Of a stretch of 43,317 nucleotides of DNA, positions 8,676 through 16,849 are shown piece after piece. Position 1 is the stretch's first letter, and every line of letters begins with the position of its first letter. This DNA is from an uncultured Clostridia bacterium. GTDB taxonomy: Bacteria; Bacillota; Clostridia; Christensenellales; Borkfalkiaceae. Location of the stretch: contig CAKQRD010000015.1 in assembly GCA_934271275.1 (NCBI GenBank), positions 1-43,317 of the forward strand. Reading direction: 5' to 3'. A program made the translations under genes and the position numbers. The notes beneath the pieces are model-generated. The model made no database searches, was not told where the DNA came from, and saw nothing but the letters and a program-made list of their open reading frames with translations.

Positions 8676-10136
8676 TTAAACGAGCTCCATCCAACCGTTC
8701 CAAGCTTGTTTAGCTGAATTATAGTCCTTTTCGAGCCAATACGCAGGGGAAGTATTCGCGCCCTTCGCAAGAATTTCCAGCTCTATCCGCACCCCTCTCG
8801 GCCATAAACCGCCCTTGTTTTTAAGCGCAAGCGTACTGTTCGATACAGCCGAATACAAATAGTAATTCTTGCCCATATCAAGCACGGATTTACCGAATTC
8901 GCTCATATTTTTATAGCTTTCCGAAGAAGAATCCAAGTCGTAGTCGAACGGACGAACCGCGTTTGAATACTGCGTATAAATCGTGCAGGCTTCTTTTGAA
9001 GAAAGATACAGCAAAAAGTCCATAGCGTCCGATTTGTTGTTCGCTTTCGTCGGAATAAAATAGTACGAACCGTAGTCGGCGGATAAAACGCGCTTATCGT
9101 TTTCGGTCGTGAAACCGTCCGAACGCAGAACGTTACCCGCTTCGTCCGAAAGCTCGGGAACGGGGAACATTCCGAGCTTCTGATCTTTGATATAAAGCTT
9201 CATTTCGTTCTCGAACCAAGAGCCGTTGAGCATCATTGCGGCGGTCCCGTTTATAACGGCGTATTGCGCTTTTACGTTGGAAATCGTTCTCGAATCGTTC
9301 TGCGCATAACCGCCCTCGTTTATCGGTAAAAAGAATTTTACGAGATTTTCGAGCGCGTAGCTCTTCGCCGTGGAAATCGAACCCTCGTCGTTATCCTCCG
9401 TCGCATAAACCTCCACGCTGTTATACTCGTAAAATTTATCCATTCTGCTTACGCCCTCGTATTGACTGAGCCAGTTTTCCGTTGCGTAATAAAGGTATCC
9501 GTCCGCGTCGTTACACCAGACTATCGGGGAAATTTTTCCGTTCGAGTCCTTTATTATAGCGTCGCAAAGCTCTTTCAGCTCCTTCGTCGTAGAAGGAACT
9601 TTCCAGCCGTACTTTTCAAAGACCTCGACGTTATAAACAAAGCCCGTGGTACGAGTATACTCGGGTATGGCGTATACCTTATCGTTCACCCTTACCGCAG
9701 AAGCGGCATTCCCCGTCATCGCGGAAAGAACCGTTCTGCCGTCCTCGGTATTCTTATTAACGAGTTCGGTCAAATCCTCTACGAGTCCGTCGGTTACCCA
9801 GGTTTTAATCTGTCCGTCGCTCATATAAGAATATATATCGGACACACCCGAGGGATCTCCTTTAAGATTAAGCGCGGTAGTGCTTGCAAGTTCTCTGTTC
9901 GGAACGAGCTTTATCTGCACGTCCGAATGTTTTTCCATAAAAGCGTTTGCAACCGCGATATACGGATTGTCTCCGAAGCCCGCGTCGAGATACTCGAAAA
10001 GCACCTCTCTGCCGCCCGTAGTAATCAGCTTCAACCCGCCGTCGTCCTTGTTTCCGCCATTTTCTCCGCAACCGAAAAAGCCGAAGCAGCAAACCGCGGA
10101 AAGCATTAAACTAACAATTTTCGTACTTTTTTTCAT
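8676..10136 (-). CDS. Sugar ABC importer solute-binding lipoprotein (family 1 type)
   Basis: 486 residues from the ATG at 10134-10136. I prefer this start over an upstream in-frame ATG because AGGAGAG lies just before it and MKKSTKIVSLMLSA gives a clean lipoprotein signal with Cys23 (FFGC). The mature protein has features of family 1 extracellular sugar-binding proteins: IAVANAFMEKHSDVQIKLV near the N-terminus, YAIPEYTRTTGFVYN, the hinge phrase VPSTTKELKELCDAI, AAMMLNGSW and FIPTKANNKSDAMDFL. It should capture an oligosaccharide at the membrane and deliver it to the permeases at 13942-15748. Four genes separate those permeases from the end of this gene in transcription order only in part: the anchored jelly-roll protein and lipoprotein barrel lie between. 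Hairpins bracket its mRNA. Confidence 0.9.
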   Translation of the reverse strand: MKKSTKIVSLMLSAVCCFGFFGCGENGGNKDDGGLKLITTGGREVLFEYLDAGFGDNPYIAVANAFMEKHSDVQIKLVPNRELASTTALNLKGDPSGVSDIYSYMSDGQIKTWVTDGLVEDLTELVNKNTEDGRTVLSAMTGNAASAVRVNDKVYAIPEYTRTTGFVYNVEVFEKYGWKVPSTTKELKELCDAIIKDSNGKISPIVWCNDADGYLYYATENWLSQYEGVSRMDKFYEYNSVEVYATEDNDEGSISTAKSYALENLVKFFLPINEGGYAQNDSRTISNVKAQYAVINGTAAMMLNGSWFENEMKLYIKDQKLGMFPVPELSDEAGNVLRSDGFTTENDKRVLSADYGSYYFIPTKANNKSDAMDFLLYLSSKEACTIYTQYSNAVRPFDYDLDSSSESYKNMSEFGKSVLDMGKNYYLYSAVSNSTLALKNKGGLWPRGVRIELEILAKGANTSPAYWLEKDYNSAKQAWNGWMELV

Positions 10137-10177
10137 TTTTCTCTCCTTTTTTATCTTTTTTATTCCGATAAACGTTG

Positions 10178-10240
10178 TTTCTCGGGTTGTCAAACCCGAG
10201 AAAGGGGTATACCCCTTGCCGTTTTTTTCGTTAAACGAAA
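10178..10240 (-). other. Cluster of three inverted repeats in the leader of the solute-binding protein gene
   Basis: The 113-base gap between two operon genes holds a perfect 11-bp stem with a GTCA loop (10178-10203), a 16-base perfect palindrome AAGGGGTATACCCCTT (10202-10217), and a short dyad TTTCGTT-A-AACGAAA (10226-10240). In the minus direction none is followed by a clear T run, so they look like RNA-stabilising or processing hairpins, or a protein-binding site, rather than an ordinary terminator. Confidence 0.6.
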
Positions 10241-10249
10241 TACCCGCGT

Positions 10250-11719
10250 CTATTTAAGCGGTATTATAAATCTTCCCTCTCCGGGATATAAAACGAAGGT
10301 ATAACTGCCGTCCGAGTTAAGAGGCACTATCACCTTTTCTCCGAAGCGATACATTAAAAGCGCCTTTGCGTCGTTGAACTTTACCGTAACCTTGTTGTCG
10401 AGATCGAAATACGGATCGGTGTAGTTGACAAGCATAAACGCGTCGTTACCGTCGTCGTCTTTGAATGCGCCCATTATAGCGTCCTGTTCGTTTTCTACCG
10501 AGGCGATACGCGGGTGAGAAGTCATCTTATGCTCCACGCTCCTGAAATTCGTGTTTACGACTCCGTCCTCCAAAGACGAAAAGCACATTATTCCGTCGTA
10601 ATCGTAATGGAGATAAGCGTCCTCCATTTTATGGACCTCGTTATTTACCTTTTTCGCCAAATCGTACGTCCAGTTATACGTCCCGTCGGAAAGGTCAAGA
10701 ATAGCGAAATTACCGTCTTCCTGATCGTTCCAATTCCCGTATTCGTAATATGTTATCTGTTTTACGCCGAAAGCCATTTCCGTATATATCTGAAAACGAA
10801 TATCCGCAATTCCCGTCATATCGCGAAGCCCCGTATAATCTCCTACGACCTGAATAAACGCGCGAAGCTCAACGTCGGTGTTTTTGCATTTATTCGCCAG
10901 CATTTCAAGGTTGGCAAGATAAGTCGTTCTCAAAAGGCTTCCCTTCGTATTGTCTTTACGCAACGGATAATAATCGAAAGAAACGTATTTCAGAAGCGGC
11001 GCAAGCTCGTCGAAGTATTTATCGACGTAATCTCTGTACGACGCGCCGAGAGAGCTTTCTCCGACGTAGTTCGGATTGAGATTAACGAGCATTTCGGCAT
11101 TTTTTACTCCCGCCTTTTCGGTATACTCCTTAAAAAGCTCCGCCTGCCATTTTATTCTTTCAATCTGACCGATGCTCGGCTCGTCGTCGCCGAAATTGCC
11201 GCAGTACGCGGGGCTTTTTATATATTCGTTGTTTTCGTCGAACATTTTCGACAAAACCCTTTCGTATGCCTCGCGAGTATTTATCTCTTTGTAATATTCG
11301 TCGTCCGTAATTTTGGAAAGCCCGTAAAACGACCAGTCGCGGACGTAATATTTAAGCCCGTATTTTTCCGCAAGTTCCAGAACCCGCATCGCGTCGGAGG
11401 CAGCCTTTTCGCTTTTCTTTTCAATAGTATCGTAAACGTCCGAGCCTATTTCGGATGAAGCTCCTTCGTAAAGCGCGAGAACCTTGGTAAACCCCGCCTC
11501 CGCCAGCTTTTGAAAATGCTCGTCGGTAAGCGTATTCACGTTACGAGCGACTCCGTTCCAGTTTTCGACGGTAGGTCCTGCATAAGCCACAAACTGTATT
11601 CCCTCGCTCTTTTCAAATTCGGGAACGGATATCTTCGATATATCGTTTTTTTCGGAGCAACCTAACGCCCCGCCGAAAATCAGCAGGCAGGACATTATCA
11701 ACGAAAGCTTTCTTTTCAC
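10250..11719 (-). CDS. Lipoprotein TIM-barrel glycosidase-like protein (DEP-motif paralogue)
   Basis: 489 residues with a lipoprotein signal, ALGC at Cys21, so surface-exposed. The start codon is GTG; the GTGA overlap with the preceding stop (11716-11719) and an AGGAGAA site support it. The barrel carries the landmarks of its two paralogues: EAGFTKVLALYEGAS, GNFGDDEPS (E180), LVNLNPNY, YVSFDYYPL (D249), VELRAFIQVVG and ITYYEYGNW. The end, NDAFMLVNYTDP...VTVKFNDAKALLMYRFGE, matches the end of the 1772-residue protein closely and looks like a C-terminal beta-domain. A hydrolase acting on bound polysaccharide is inferred; the GH family is not recognised, so activity is unproven. It is translationally coupled to the upstream anchored jelly-roll protein. 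Confidence 0.83.
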   Translation of the reverse strand: MKRKLSLIMSCLLIFGGALGCSEKNDISKISVPEFEKSEGIQFVAYAGPTVENWNGVARNVNTLTDEHFQKLAEAGFTKVLALYEGASSEIGSDVYDTIEKKSEKAASDAMRVLELAEKYGLKYYVRDWSFYGLSKITDDEYYKEINTREAYERVLSKMFDENNEYIKSPAYCGNFGDDEPSIGQIERIKWQAELFKEYTEKAGVKNAEMLVNLNPNYVGESSLGASYRDYVDKYFDELAPLLKYVSFDYYPLRKDNTKGSLLRTTYLANLEMLANKCKNTDVELRAFIQVVGDYTGLRDMTGIADIRFQIYTEMAFGVKQITYYEYGNWNDQEDGNFAILDLSDGTYNWTYDLAKKVNNEVHKMEDAYLHYDYDGIMCFSSLEDGVVNTNFRSVEHKMTSHPRIASVENEQDAIMGAFKDDDGNDAFMLVNYTDPYFDLDNKVTVKFNDAKALLMYRFGEKVIVPLNSDGSYTFVLYPGEGRFIIPLK

Positions 11720-13908
11720 TTCGATTTTCTCCTTTTATCCGCAACGATTTTAACTATACAGGCAGATAGCGCGGCAAGAAGCGGAACGACTATTTCCGAG
11801 CCTATTGCCGCTCCGCAGCCGGAAGCGGAATTCGCTTTAACCTCTTCGCGCCAGTTCTCGTCCGTATTGCTTCTGTCGTAAATAGTGTTGGTTTCTGTTT
11901 TCGTTATCGTTTCGGGGACGTAATTATCCGCGCAAACGTATAAACCCGAGGTATTAGCCATAGAAAAATCGTCTAACTTCATATAGGTATAACCGGTACA
12001 GGTCAAAGCCGCATAACCCGTGGTTTCCACCCCGTTTATCGTATAATAAAGTGTAAATCCTATATCGCTCGCTTTTTTGAGATACAGTCTTAAAGTCCCG
12101 TTTTCGGCAACCCAGCGCACGCAGACCGCGTCTTTTTCTCTTACCGCACTTTCGGTTTTAAGTTTTCCGTCGTAAGATACGTCCTTAAACAGCGACGAGG
12201 GAATTTTAGCATGCTCGACCATATTCGACGCAATCTCTTCTTTATCTGCCGAAGAACCCTCTCTCGTCCAGACTTTAAGAGTTCCGTATTCTTCGGTCGG
12301 GGTAATTTCAAAAAAGAACATAACGTTAGTTCCGTAGTCGGTTTCACGCTTTTCTTTTTTCCCCAGATCAAGCCCTATCCACTTGTTGCGCGCGGTTGCC
12401 GTTCTGTCGTTATCTTTATCGGACGCGTATATATTGCAAAGCTTGTAATCGAGAACGAAATCGTCGTATTCGTGAGCAGAACCGAAATAAGAAGTATCGG
12501 AACATCCCTCGAACGCAAGTTTTCCGTCCGAAACGGATATTTTCCCGTCCCCGTTATTCATTATAAAATCCTCGTACCCTTCGTTTCCGAAATAATCGTT
12601 GGAAAAATTGTGGGTTACGGATTTCGTAACGGGAACGCGATAGCTGATCGTTTTCACCGAAAGGTCGTCTATTTTAATAAGTCCTTCGTTCTTCTTTGTC
12701 GCGACGAAACCGAAATAGCCCGAATAGAAATACTCGTCCTGCGAAACGCCCGTCGCCAGAAGCGTGTCGTTCGCGTATACGGAAAACTCTCCGTCTTTAT
12801 TCGCGACGAAACGCAACGTAAGTTTTCCCGTTTGCAAATCCGCCGCATAAGAGGTTTTCGGAATAAAGCCCTCCGAACCGTTTTCGGTTATTTTAACGAC
12901 CGAAACGCCCTGCGCGTCGGCTATGCAGGCATAAGAACCTTTTTTATAATCGTGATTTTCGCCCATTCCGAAAGCAAACGCTATTTCGTCGCTCCCCGCC
13001 GCCGAAAAATCAATCGAAAATCCCACGTCGAGACAATCGAGGCTTGCTATAACGCTTTCCTCTCTCACTACGGGCGTTTTATATACGATTCCGTCGCCCG
13101 CCGCGGGAGCTTTGACCGCAAGGTATTCGTTAGATATTATCGAATACGTCGCCGCGTTATTTTTTCTGTACTCGACAAGTCCCGCATTTATCTCTCGGGA
13201 AGAAAAGCTTTCGGAAATCTCCGTACCGGACGCTTTTATTTTTAAGTTATCTATATCGAATCTTCCGCCGCCCTCGCACGCAAACAAAACGTACGCGCTT
13301 TTAAAGGAATAAGCCGAGCTTTTGAAGGTCGCTTTTGCAAAGGCTTGCTCGTTTTCCGTATTCTTGCCGCGCTCGAAAAAGTAAATGTCCGCTTCCGAAT
13401 CGCTCAACGGCACTATTCTTACCGTGCGCCACCCCTCGCTCGCGTTCCAAAGCAGGTTTTCTCCGGAAATCGGCGTAAGATCGCATAGTCCGTAACTGCC
13501 GAGATAACCTTCGGTCAGAACGAGCGGAATTTCGTATTTCCCGAATATATCCGTATTATTCGGTGCAAAATATACGCCTTCCCACTTGCCCGCAGGCTGC
13601 AAAAAATCAAACTGAACGTATTCTATATCGGTCAGTTTATCCTTCGTACCCAGAAGATACCCTTCGAGGTTCGCGTTAAAGGTAAGATAAGAATCTATTT
13701 CTTCCGCAGACGGCATGCTTATCGTAGGCTCGCCCGTAAAATCGAACAACCATTTTTTAGAATCGAGAGAACTTCCCTCAAAATTCTCGTTTATAAGCAC
13801 CGTAGTTCTTTCCGCGGCATAAACGCCATTCACTCCGCCGAGCGTTATCCCCGCAGCGAAAATCGCGATAAACGCAAAGCAAACGATTCTTGAAATTTTC
13901 TTTATCAT
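11716..13908 (-). CDS. Secreted jelly-roll surface protein with Cys-type C-terminal anchor
   Basis: 730 residues. The signal peptide (about 1-31, ending VYA) is followed by a NENFEGSSLDSKKW start typical of lectin-like beta-sandwich modules. Two or three such modules follow (about 35-235, 240-430 and 430-660), with phrases such as GRFDIDNLKIKASG and IKIDDLSVKTISY closing them. The C-terminus reads SGCG (Cys698), then a hydrophobic segment (about 706-722), then a basic tail ending DKRRKSK. No LPXTG is present. A similar Cys-hydrophobic-basic tail ends the protein at 32667-35225. Likely role: polysaccharide binding at the cell surface. AGGAGG lies seven bases before the ATG. The stop overlaps the next gene by four bases. 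Confidence 0.82.
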   Translation of the reverse strand: MIKKISRIVCFAFIAIFAAGITLGGVNGVYAAERTTVLINENFEGSSLDSKKWLFDFTGEPTISMPSAEEIDSYLTFNANLEGYLLGTKDKLTDIEYVQFDFLQPAGKWEGVYFAPNNTDIFGKYEIPLVLTEGYLGSYGLCDLTPISGENLLWNASEGWRTVRIVPLSDSEADIYFFERGKNTENEQAFAKATFKSSAYSFKSAYVLFACEGGGRFDIDNLKIKASGTEISESFSSREINAGLVEYRKNNAATYSIISNEYLAVKAPAAGDGIVYKTPVVREESVIASLDCLDVGFSIDFSAAGSDEIAFAFGMGENHDYKKGSYACIADAQGVSVVKITENGSEGFIPKTSYAADLQTGKLTLRFVANKDGEFSVYANDTLLATGVSQDEYFYSGYFGFVATKKNEGLIKIDDLSVKTISYRVPVTKSVTHNFSNDYFGNEGYEDFIMNNGDGKISVSDGKLAFEGCSDTSYFGSAHEYDDFVLDYKLCNIYASDKDNDRTATARNKWIGLDLGKKEKRETDYGTNVMFFFEITPTEEYGTLKVWTREGSSADKEEIASNMVEHAKIPSSLFKDVSYDGKLKTESAVREKDAVCVRWVAENGTLRLYLKKASDIGFTLYYTINGVETTGYAALTCTGYTYMKLDDFSMANTSGLYVCADNYVPETITKTETNTIYDRSNTDENWREEVKANSASGCGAAIGSEIVVPLLAALSACIVKIVADKRRKSK

Positions 13909-13941
13909 TTTTATCCTCCTTTAATTGAAGCCGTATTTTAA

Positions 13942-14862
13942 TTAAAACCCGAAATGCTCGGAAGCCTTGTTCAGAAGCTTTCTCGTTATTACTATTATCG
14001 GCGCGGCAATTATAGTAAAGCATACGCCGAGAGTAGAAGCCCATTCAAGGTCGGTTCCTCCCCTGATGACGCTGTTAATCATATAAGAAATAGTCGTGGA
14101 TTGATGTAACGCGCCGCCGCCCGTCATAAGATCAACCTGTATAAACAGCGTAAACATCGCCGTTACGCTGCCGAGTATTCCGACGGAAACGGTCGGCCAT
14201 ATCATAGGAATTATTATTCCGAAAAGCTCTCTTCCCATTCCTACGCCTTCGAGTCGCGAATATTCCATCACGTCCTCGGGAAGATTTGCCATTGCGCCGC
14301 CCATTATCAGTATGTTATAACCTGTGCCTACCCATAAACAATAGAGCAATATGAGAGGCATCTGCCACTCGGAAGTTTTCGCAAACCATTCGGGCAGTTC
14401 GGTTACGCCGAGACTTTTCAATATAACGTTCACGATACCCATATCGGGATCAAACATATATTTGAACACCATAACGAATATTACTATCGATATAATGGAA
14501 GGCAAAAAGAATATAACCTTAAAAACTCCCGCTCCCGGTATTTTTTTGAAGAAAAAATACGAAAGTATCAACGAAATACATAATAAGAACAGGTCGTTCA
14601 AGCCCACCAGAAAAGAATTCCTCACCGCATAACCTATTTCGCCGAGACCGAGTTCGTTGAAGAATCTTCTGTAATTACCCAGCGACACGTTAACCGAATC
14701 TATGGTTCTCACCTGAAACGACATCGTTACGGAGCTTATATTAACGTAAACGAAAAAAACGAGATATTGCAGAATCGGCAACGCAAGCATACAAAAAATA
14801 AATATTCTTCTCTTCGTTTTCAACGTCTTTTCCGTCGTTAAGTTTTTCTTATCCTTTTTCAT
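13942..14862 (-). CDS. Sugar ABC importer permease, MalF/UgpA type
   Basis: 306 residues with about six hydrophobic segments. The first (IFCMLALPILQYLVFFVYV) and the NYRRFF motif are typical of the MalF/UgpA half of CUT1 importers. The cytoplasmic coupling loop reads DVMEYSRLEGVG followed by ELFGIIIPMIWP, a divergent form of the EAA loop that docks to the ATPase. The gene starts four bases after the stop of the partner permease, and its ribosome site (AAAGGGGTGA) overlaps the end of that gene, so the two are translationally coupled. No ATP-binding subunit gene is in the window, so an unlinked MsmX-like ATPase is presumably shared. Confidence 0.93.
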   Translation of the reverse strand: MKKDKKNLTTEKTLKTKRRIFIFCMLALPILQYLVFFVYVNISSVTMSFQVRTIDSVNVSLGNYRRFFNELGLGEIGYAVRNSFLVGLNDLFLLCISLILSYFFFKKIPGAGVFKVIFFLPSIISIVIFVMVFKYMFDPDMGIVNVILKSLGVTELPEWFAKTSEWQMPLILLYCLWVGTGYNILIMGGAMANLPEDVMEYSRLEGVGMGRELFGIIIPMIWPTVSVGILGSVTAMFTLFIQVDLMTGGGALHQSTTISYMINSVIRGGTDLEWASTLGVCFTIIAAPIIVITRKLLNKASEHFGF

Positions 14863-14866
14863 CGCG

Positions 14867-15748
14867 TCACCCCTTTATTCCGCCGCCTATAAGATTTTGC
14901 ATAAGTTTTTTGGAAAAGAACGCGTAAAAAATAAGTACAGGCATAATACATATTATCGTTCCCGCAAAAAACACACCGTACGGAATATCCTGTCCCGCGC
15001 GCGAAGAAAGCTTACTGAGTCCCACCGCAAGCGTCGGATGCTCACCGTAATAAAGAAACGCCGTCCAGTATTCGTTCCAACTGCCCAGAAAGCGCATAAG
15101 CGTGAAAACCATTATTCCGTTTTTCGCAAGCGGCAACATTATCTGCAAAAACACTCTGAAATCGCTTGCCCCGTCTATCATCGCGCTTTCCGCAAAAGAC
15201 CACGGCAATTCCTTAAAAAAGCTATGCAGATACAAAAACGCGCCGCCAAACCCTCCGCACATCAGCATCATTCCGAGATATGTGTTGCGAAGATGCAGTT
15301 TTTCGTTCATCAGATTGAACGTAGCCGCTTCCGCTCCTATCGTAGGAACAACCGATGCGATCAAAACAAATGTATATATAAATCCGTTACCCTTAAAACG
15401 GTATTTAGCCAAGGTGTAAGCAGCCATACAGGTGAGAGCCATCGTAACGAAGGTCTGCCCCACGGCAAGAGTTACGGAATTAAAAAACATTTCCCCGATA
15501 TTCATCGTATCCATCGCTTCCGAATATGTGGAAAAAGAAAAGCTTTTCGGAAAGCCCAACGGGTCCATAAGCATTTCTATCGGATCGGATTTGAACGAAT
15601 TCATCAACAGAAAAACGAAAGGATATATAAGAGTCGCCGCATAAATACAGAATATAACGAACACTACGGCAAGACATATCCTTTCGCTCTTGGAACGGAT
15701 AATTTTTTCTTTAATCTTTTTGCTTCGCGTTATAGCTTTCGCGGTCAT
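14867..15748 (-). CDS. Sugar ABC importer permease, MalG/UgpE type
   Basis: 293 residues with six predicted membrane helices. The first is LAVVFVIFCIYAATLIYPFV, followed by LLMNSFKSDP, typical of the MalG/UgpE half. The EAA loop is SFAESAMIDGASDFRVFLQ, then IMLPLAKNG. The C-terminus ends with a basic cytoplasmic tail (LMQNLIGGGIKG). It is the first gene of locus 1 and diverges from the AraC-type regulator. GGAGG lies five bases before the ATG. In the 193-base divergent gap the minus-strand motif at 15841-15867 is the likely control element. Having the MalG-type permease lead the operon is less common than the MalF-MalG order. Confidence 0.93.
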   Translation of the reverse strand: MTAKAITRSKKIKEKIIRSKSERICLAVVFVIFCIYAATLIYPFVFLLMNSFKSDPIEMLMDPLGFPKSFSFSTYSEAMDTMNIGEMFFNSVTLAVGQTFVTMALTCMAAYTLAKYRFKGNGFIYTFVLIASVVPTIGAEAATFNLMNEKLHLRNTYLGMMLMCGGFGGAFLYLHSFFKELPWSFAESAMIDGASDFRVFLQIMLPLAKNGIMVFTLMRFLGSWNEYWTAFLYYGEHPTLAVGLSKLSSRAGQDIPYGVFFAGTIICIMPVLIFYAFFSKKLMQNLIGGGIKG

Positions 15749-15840
15749 TTCATCCTCCGATTTTTCGTTTATTTCTATTTTGGCAATTTTAAGATGTTTC
15801 TATAATTCGTATCTTATATTTTATATCTTTATTTAAATAA

Positions 15841-15867
15841 TGTATAGACACAAAAAAACCCTTTTTT
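15841..15867 (-). promoter_or_regulatory. Candidate operator/promoter motif, copy 1 (before the permease operon)
   Basis: This stretch matches 8616-8642 at 22 of 27 bases without gaps. On the minus strand it ends in TCTATACA, about 95 bases before the first permease start, and no good -35 box lies 17 bases upstream. That is the usual layout of an activator-dependent promoter. The divergent AraC-family regulator is the natural candidate. Inference only. Confidence 0.42.
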
Positions 15868-15906
15868 AGCAAATTCTATCCTTAACGGAAATTTTTGATT
15901 ATTCGC

Positions 15907-15935
15907 TTGAAAAAAGGTGTAGCGTGTGATATTAT
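15907..15935 (+). promoter_or_regulatory. Promoter of the PocR-AraC regulator, placing +1 at the start codon
   Basis: TTGAAA (15907-15912), a 17-base spacer, then TATTAT (15930-15935) preceded by TG one base upstream (extended -10). Counting seven bases beyond the -10 box puts +1 at 15942, the A of the ATG. This would make a leaderless mRNA, and no ribosome site is seen in the expected position. Confidence 0.6.
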
Positions 15936-15941
15936 TAAGCT

Positions 15942-16763
15942 ATGATATATTACGATTTGGACTTATTTAAAGAGCTTCTTTCTCATTTGGGGAATCTGAC
16001 GGATACTTCCGTATGCTTTTACGACCGTAGCTTTAAATCCACCGACGCACACACTCAAAACGTGCCTACGTTTTGCAGCGGGATAAAGCAGAAATTACAA
16101 AGTCATTGCGTACAAACCGATACCACTACTTTAAAACGGGCGGAAATCTGCGCCGAAAATTCGTTTTACTATACCTGCCATTTCGGCCTGACGGAAATCG
16201 CACAGAAATTACTTATCAATAATCAAATTTTCGGATATATCATAATAGGACCGTTCAGAATGGCGGGAAACGGCGAACGGGACGAAGAAACCGTTAAAAA
16301 GTTTTGTTCGCAATACGGAACGAACTATGAATCGATGATGAATAATTACAGGAAAATTCCGATATTTTCCGAAGAAAAATACCATTCGGTAATAGCTATT
16401 ACGTCCGCATTGTTTGAATATGCAAAAAACAAGAATATAGTAACAATGAAGAGCGACTTGTTCAATAATGAAATAGAACCGTACATAAGCGATAATCTCG
16501 AAAAGGAAATAACGATAGAAAGCCTTTGCGGAAAATTTTTTCTTACCCCGAAACAGCTTTATAACGTATTTATAAAAGCAACGCTTTTACCGCCGAAAAA
16601 ATACGTCACCGTAAAAAGAATAACCAAAGCGAAAAACCTTATCATAACCACTGATAAACCTATGCCTGTGATAGCGGACGAAGTCGGCATACCCGATTAT
16701 AACTATTTCATCAAAGTTTTTAAGCTTATAGATAAACATACTCCGAGTTTTTACCGCAAATAA
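15942..16763 (+). CDS. AraC-family regulator with PocR-type sensor domain
   Basis: 273 residues. The N-terminal ~160 residues resemble the PocR ligand-binding domain: a short helix LDLFKELLSHLGNLTD, conserved Cys-rich stretches FCSGIKQKLQSHC and YYTCHFGLTEIAQKLL, and the strand FGYIIIGPFRM. The C-terminal ~100 residues are an AraC double helix-turn-helix (EITIESLCGKFFLTPKQLYNVF, then MPVIADEVGIPDYNYFIKVF). It diverges from the importer operon and most likely controls it in response to a small ligand. PocR itself senses 1,2-propanediol, a fermentation product of rhamnose and fucose, but the ligand here is unknown. No downstream in-frame start with a ribosome site was seen, so the leaderless ATG is the best start. 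Confidence 0.85.
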   Translation: MIYYDLDLFKELLSHLGNLTDTSVCFYDRSFKSTDAHTQNVPTFCSGIKQKLQSHCVQTDTTTLKRAEICAENSFYYTCHFGLTEIAQKLLINNQIFGYIIIGPFRMAGNGERDEETVKKFCSQYGTNYESMMNNYRKIPIFSEEKYHSVIAITSALFEYAKNKNIVTMKSDLFNNEIEPYISDNLEKEITIESLCGKFFLTPKQLYNVFIKATLLPPKKYVTVKRITKAKNLIITTDKPMPVIADEVGIPDYNYFIKVFKLIDKHTPSFYRK

Positions 16764-16777
16764 TTTTTTCTGCGAAA

Positions 16778-16849
16778 AGAGTATAACGCGCCACCTTGAT
16801 AATATACAAGCGTCGTGCTTCGCACGCCGTATCAAGGTGGCGCGTTTTG
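16778..16849. repeat. 72-bp palindromic intergenic repeat, copy 1
   Basis: An outer perfect 17-bp stem (16785-16801 with 16830-16846) encloses a second small hairpin CGTGC-TTC-GCACG (16814-16826). The copy at 43246-43317 differs at only four positions. Two of these are the paired bases 16816 (T) and 16824 (A), which are C and G in the other copy, so pairing is kept. It lies just after the regulator gene and could act as a two-way terminator or as a small mobile repeat. Confidence 0.8.

Noticed and set aside
12211..13245. A 344-residue plus-strand frame opposite the anchored jelly-roll gene
   Set aside because: Opposite a well-supported gene with signal peptide and modules; composition (Arg/Phe/Val-rich) is typical of an antisense shadow.
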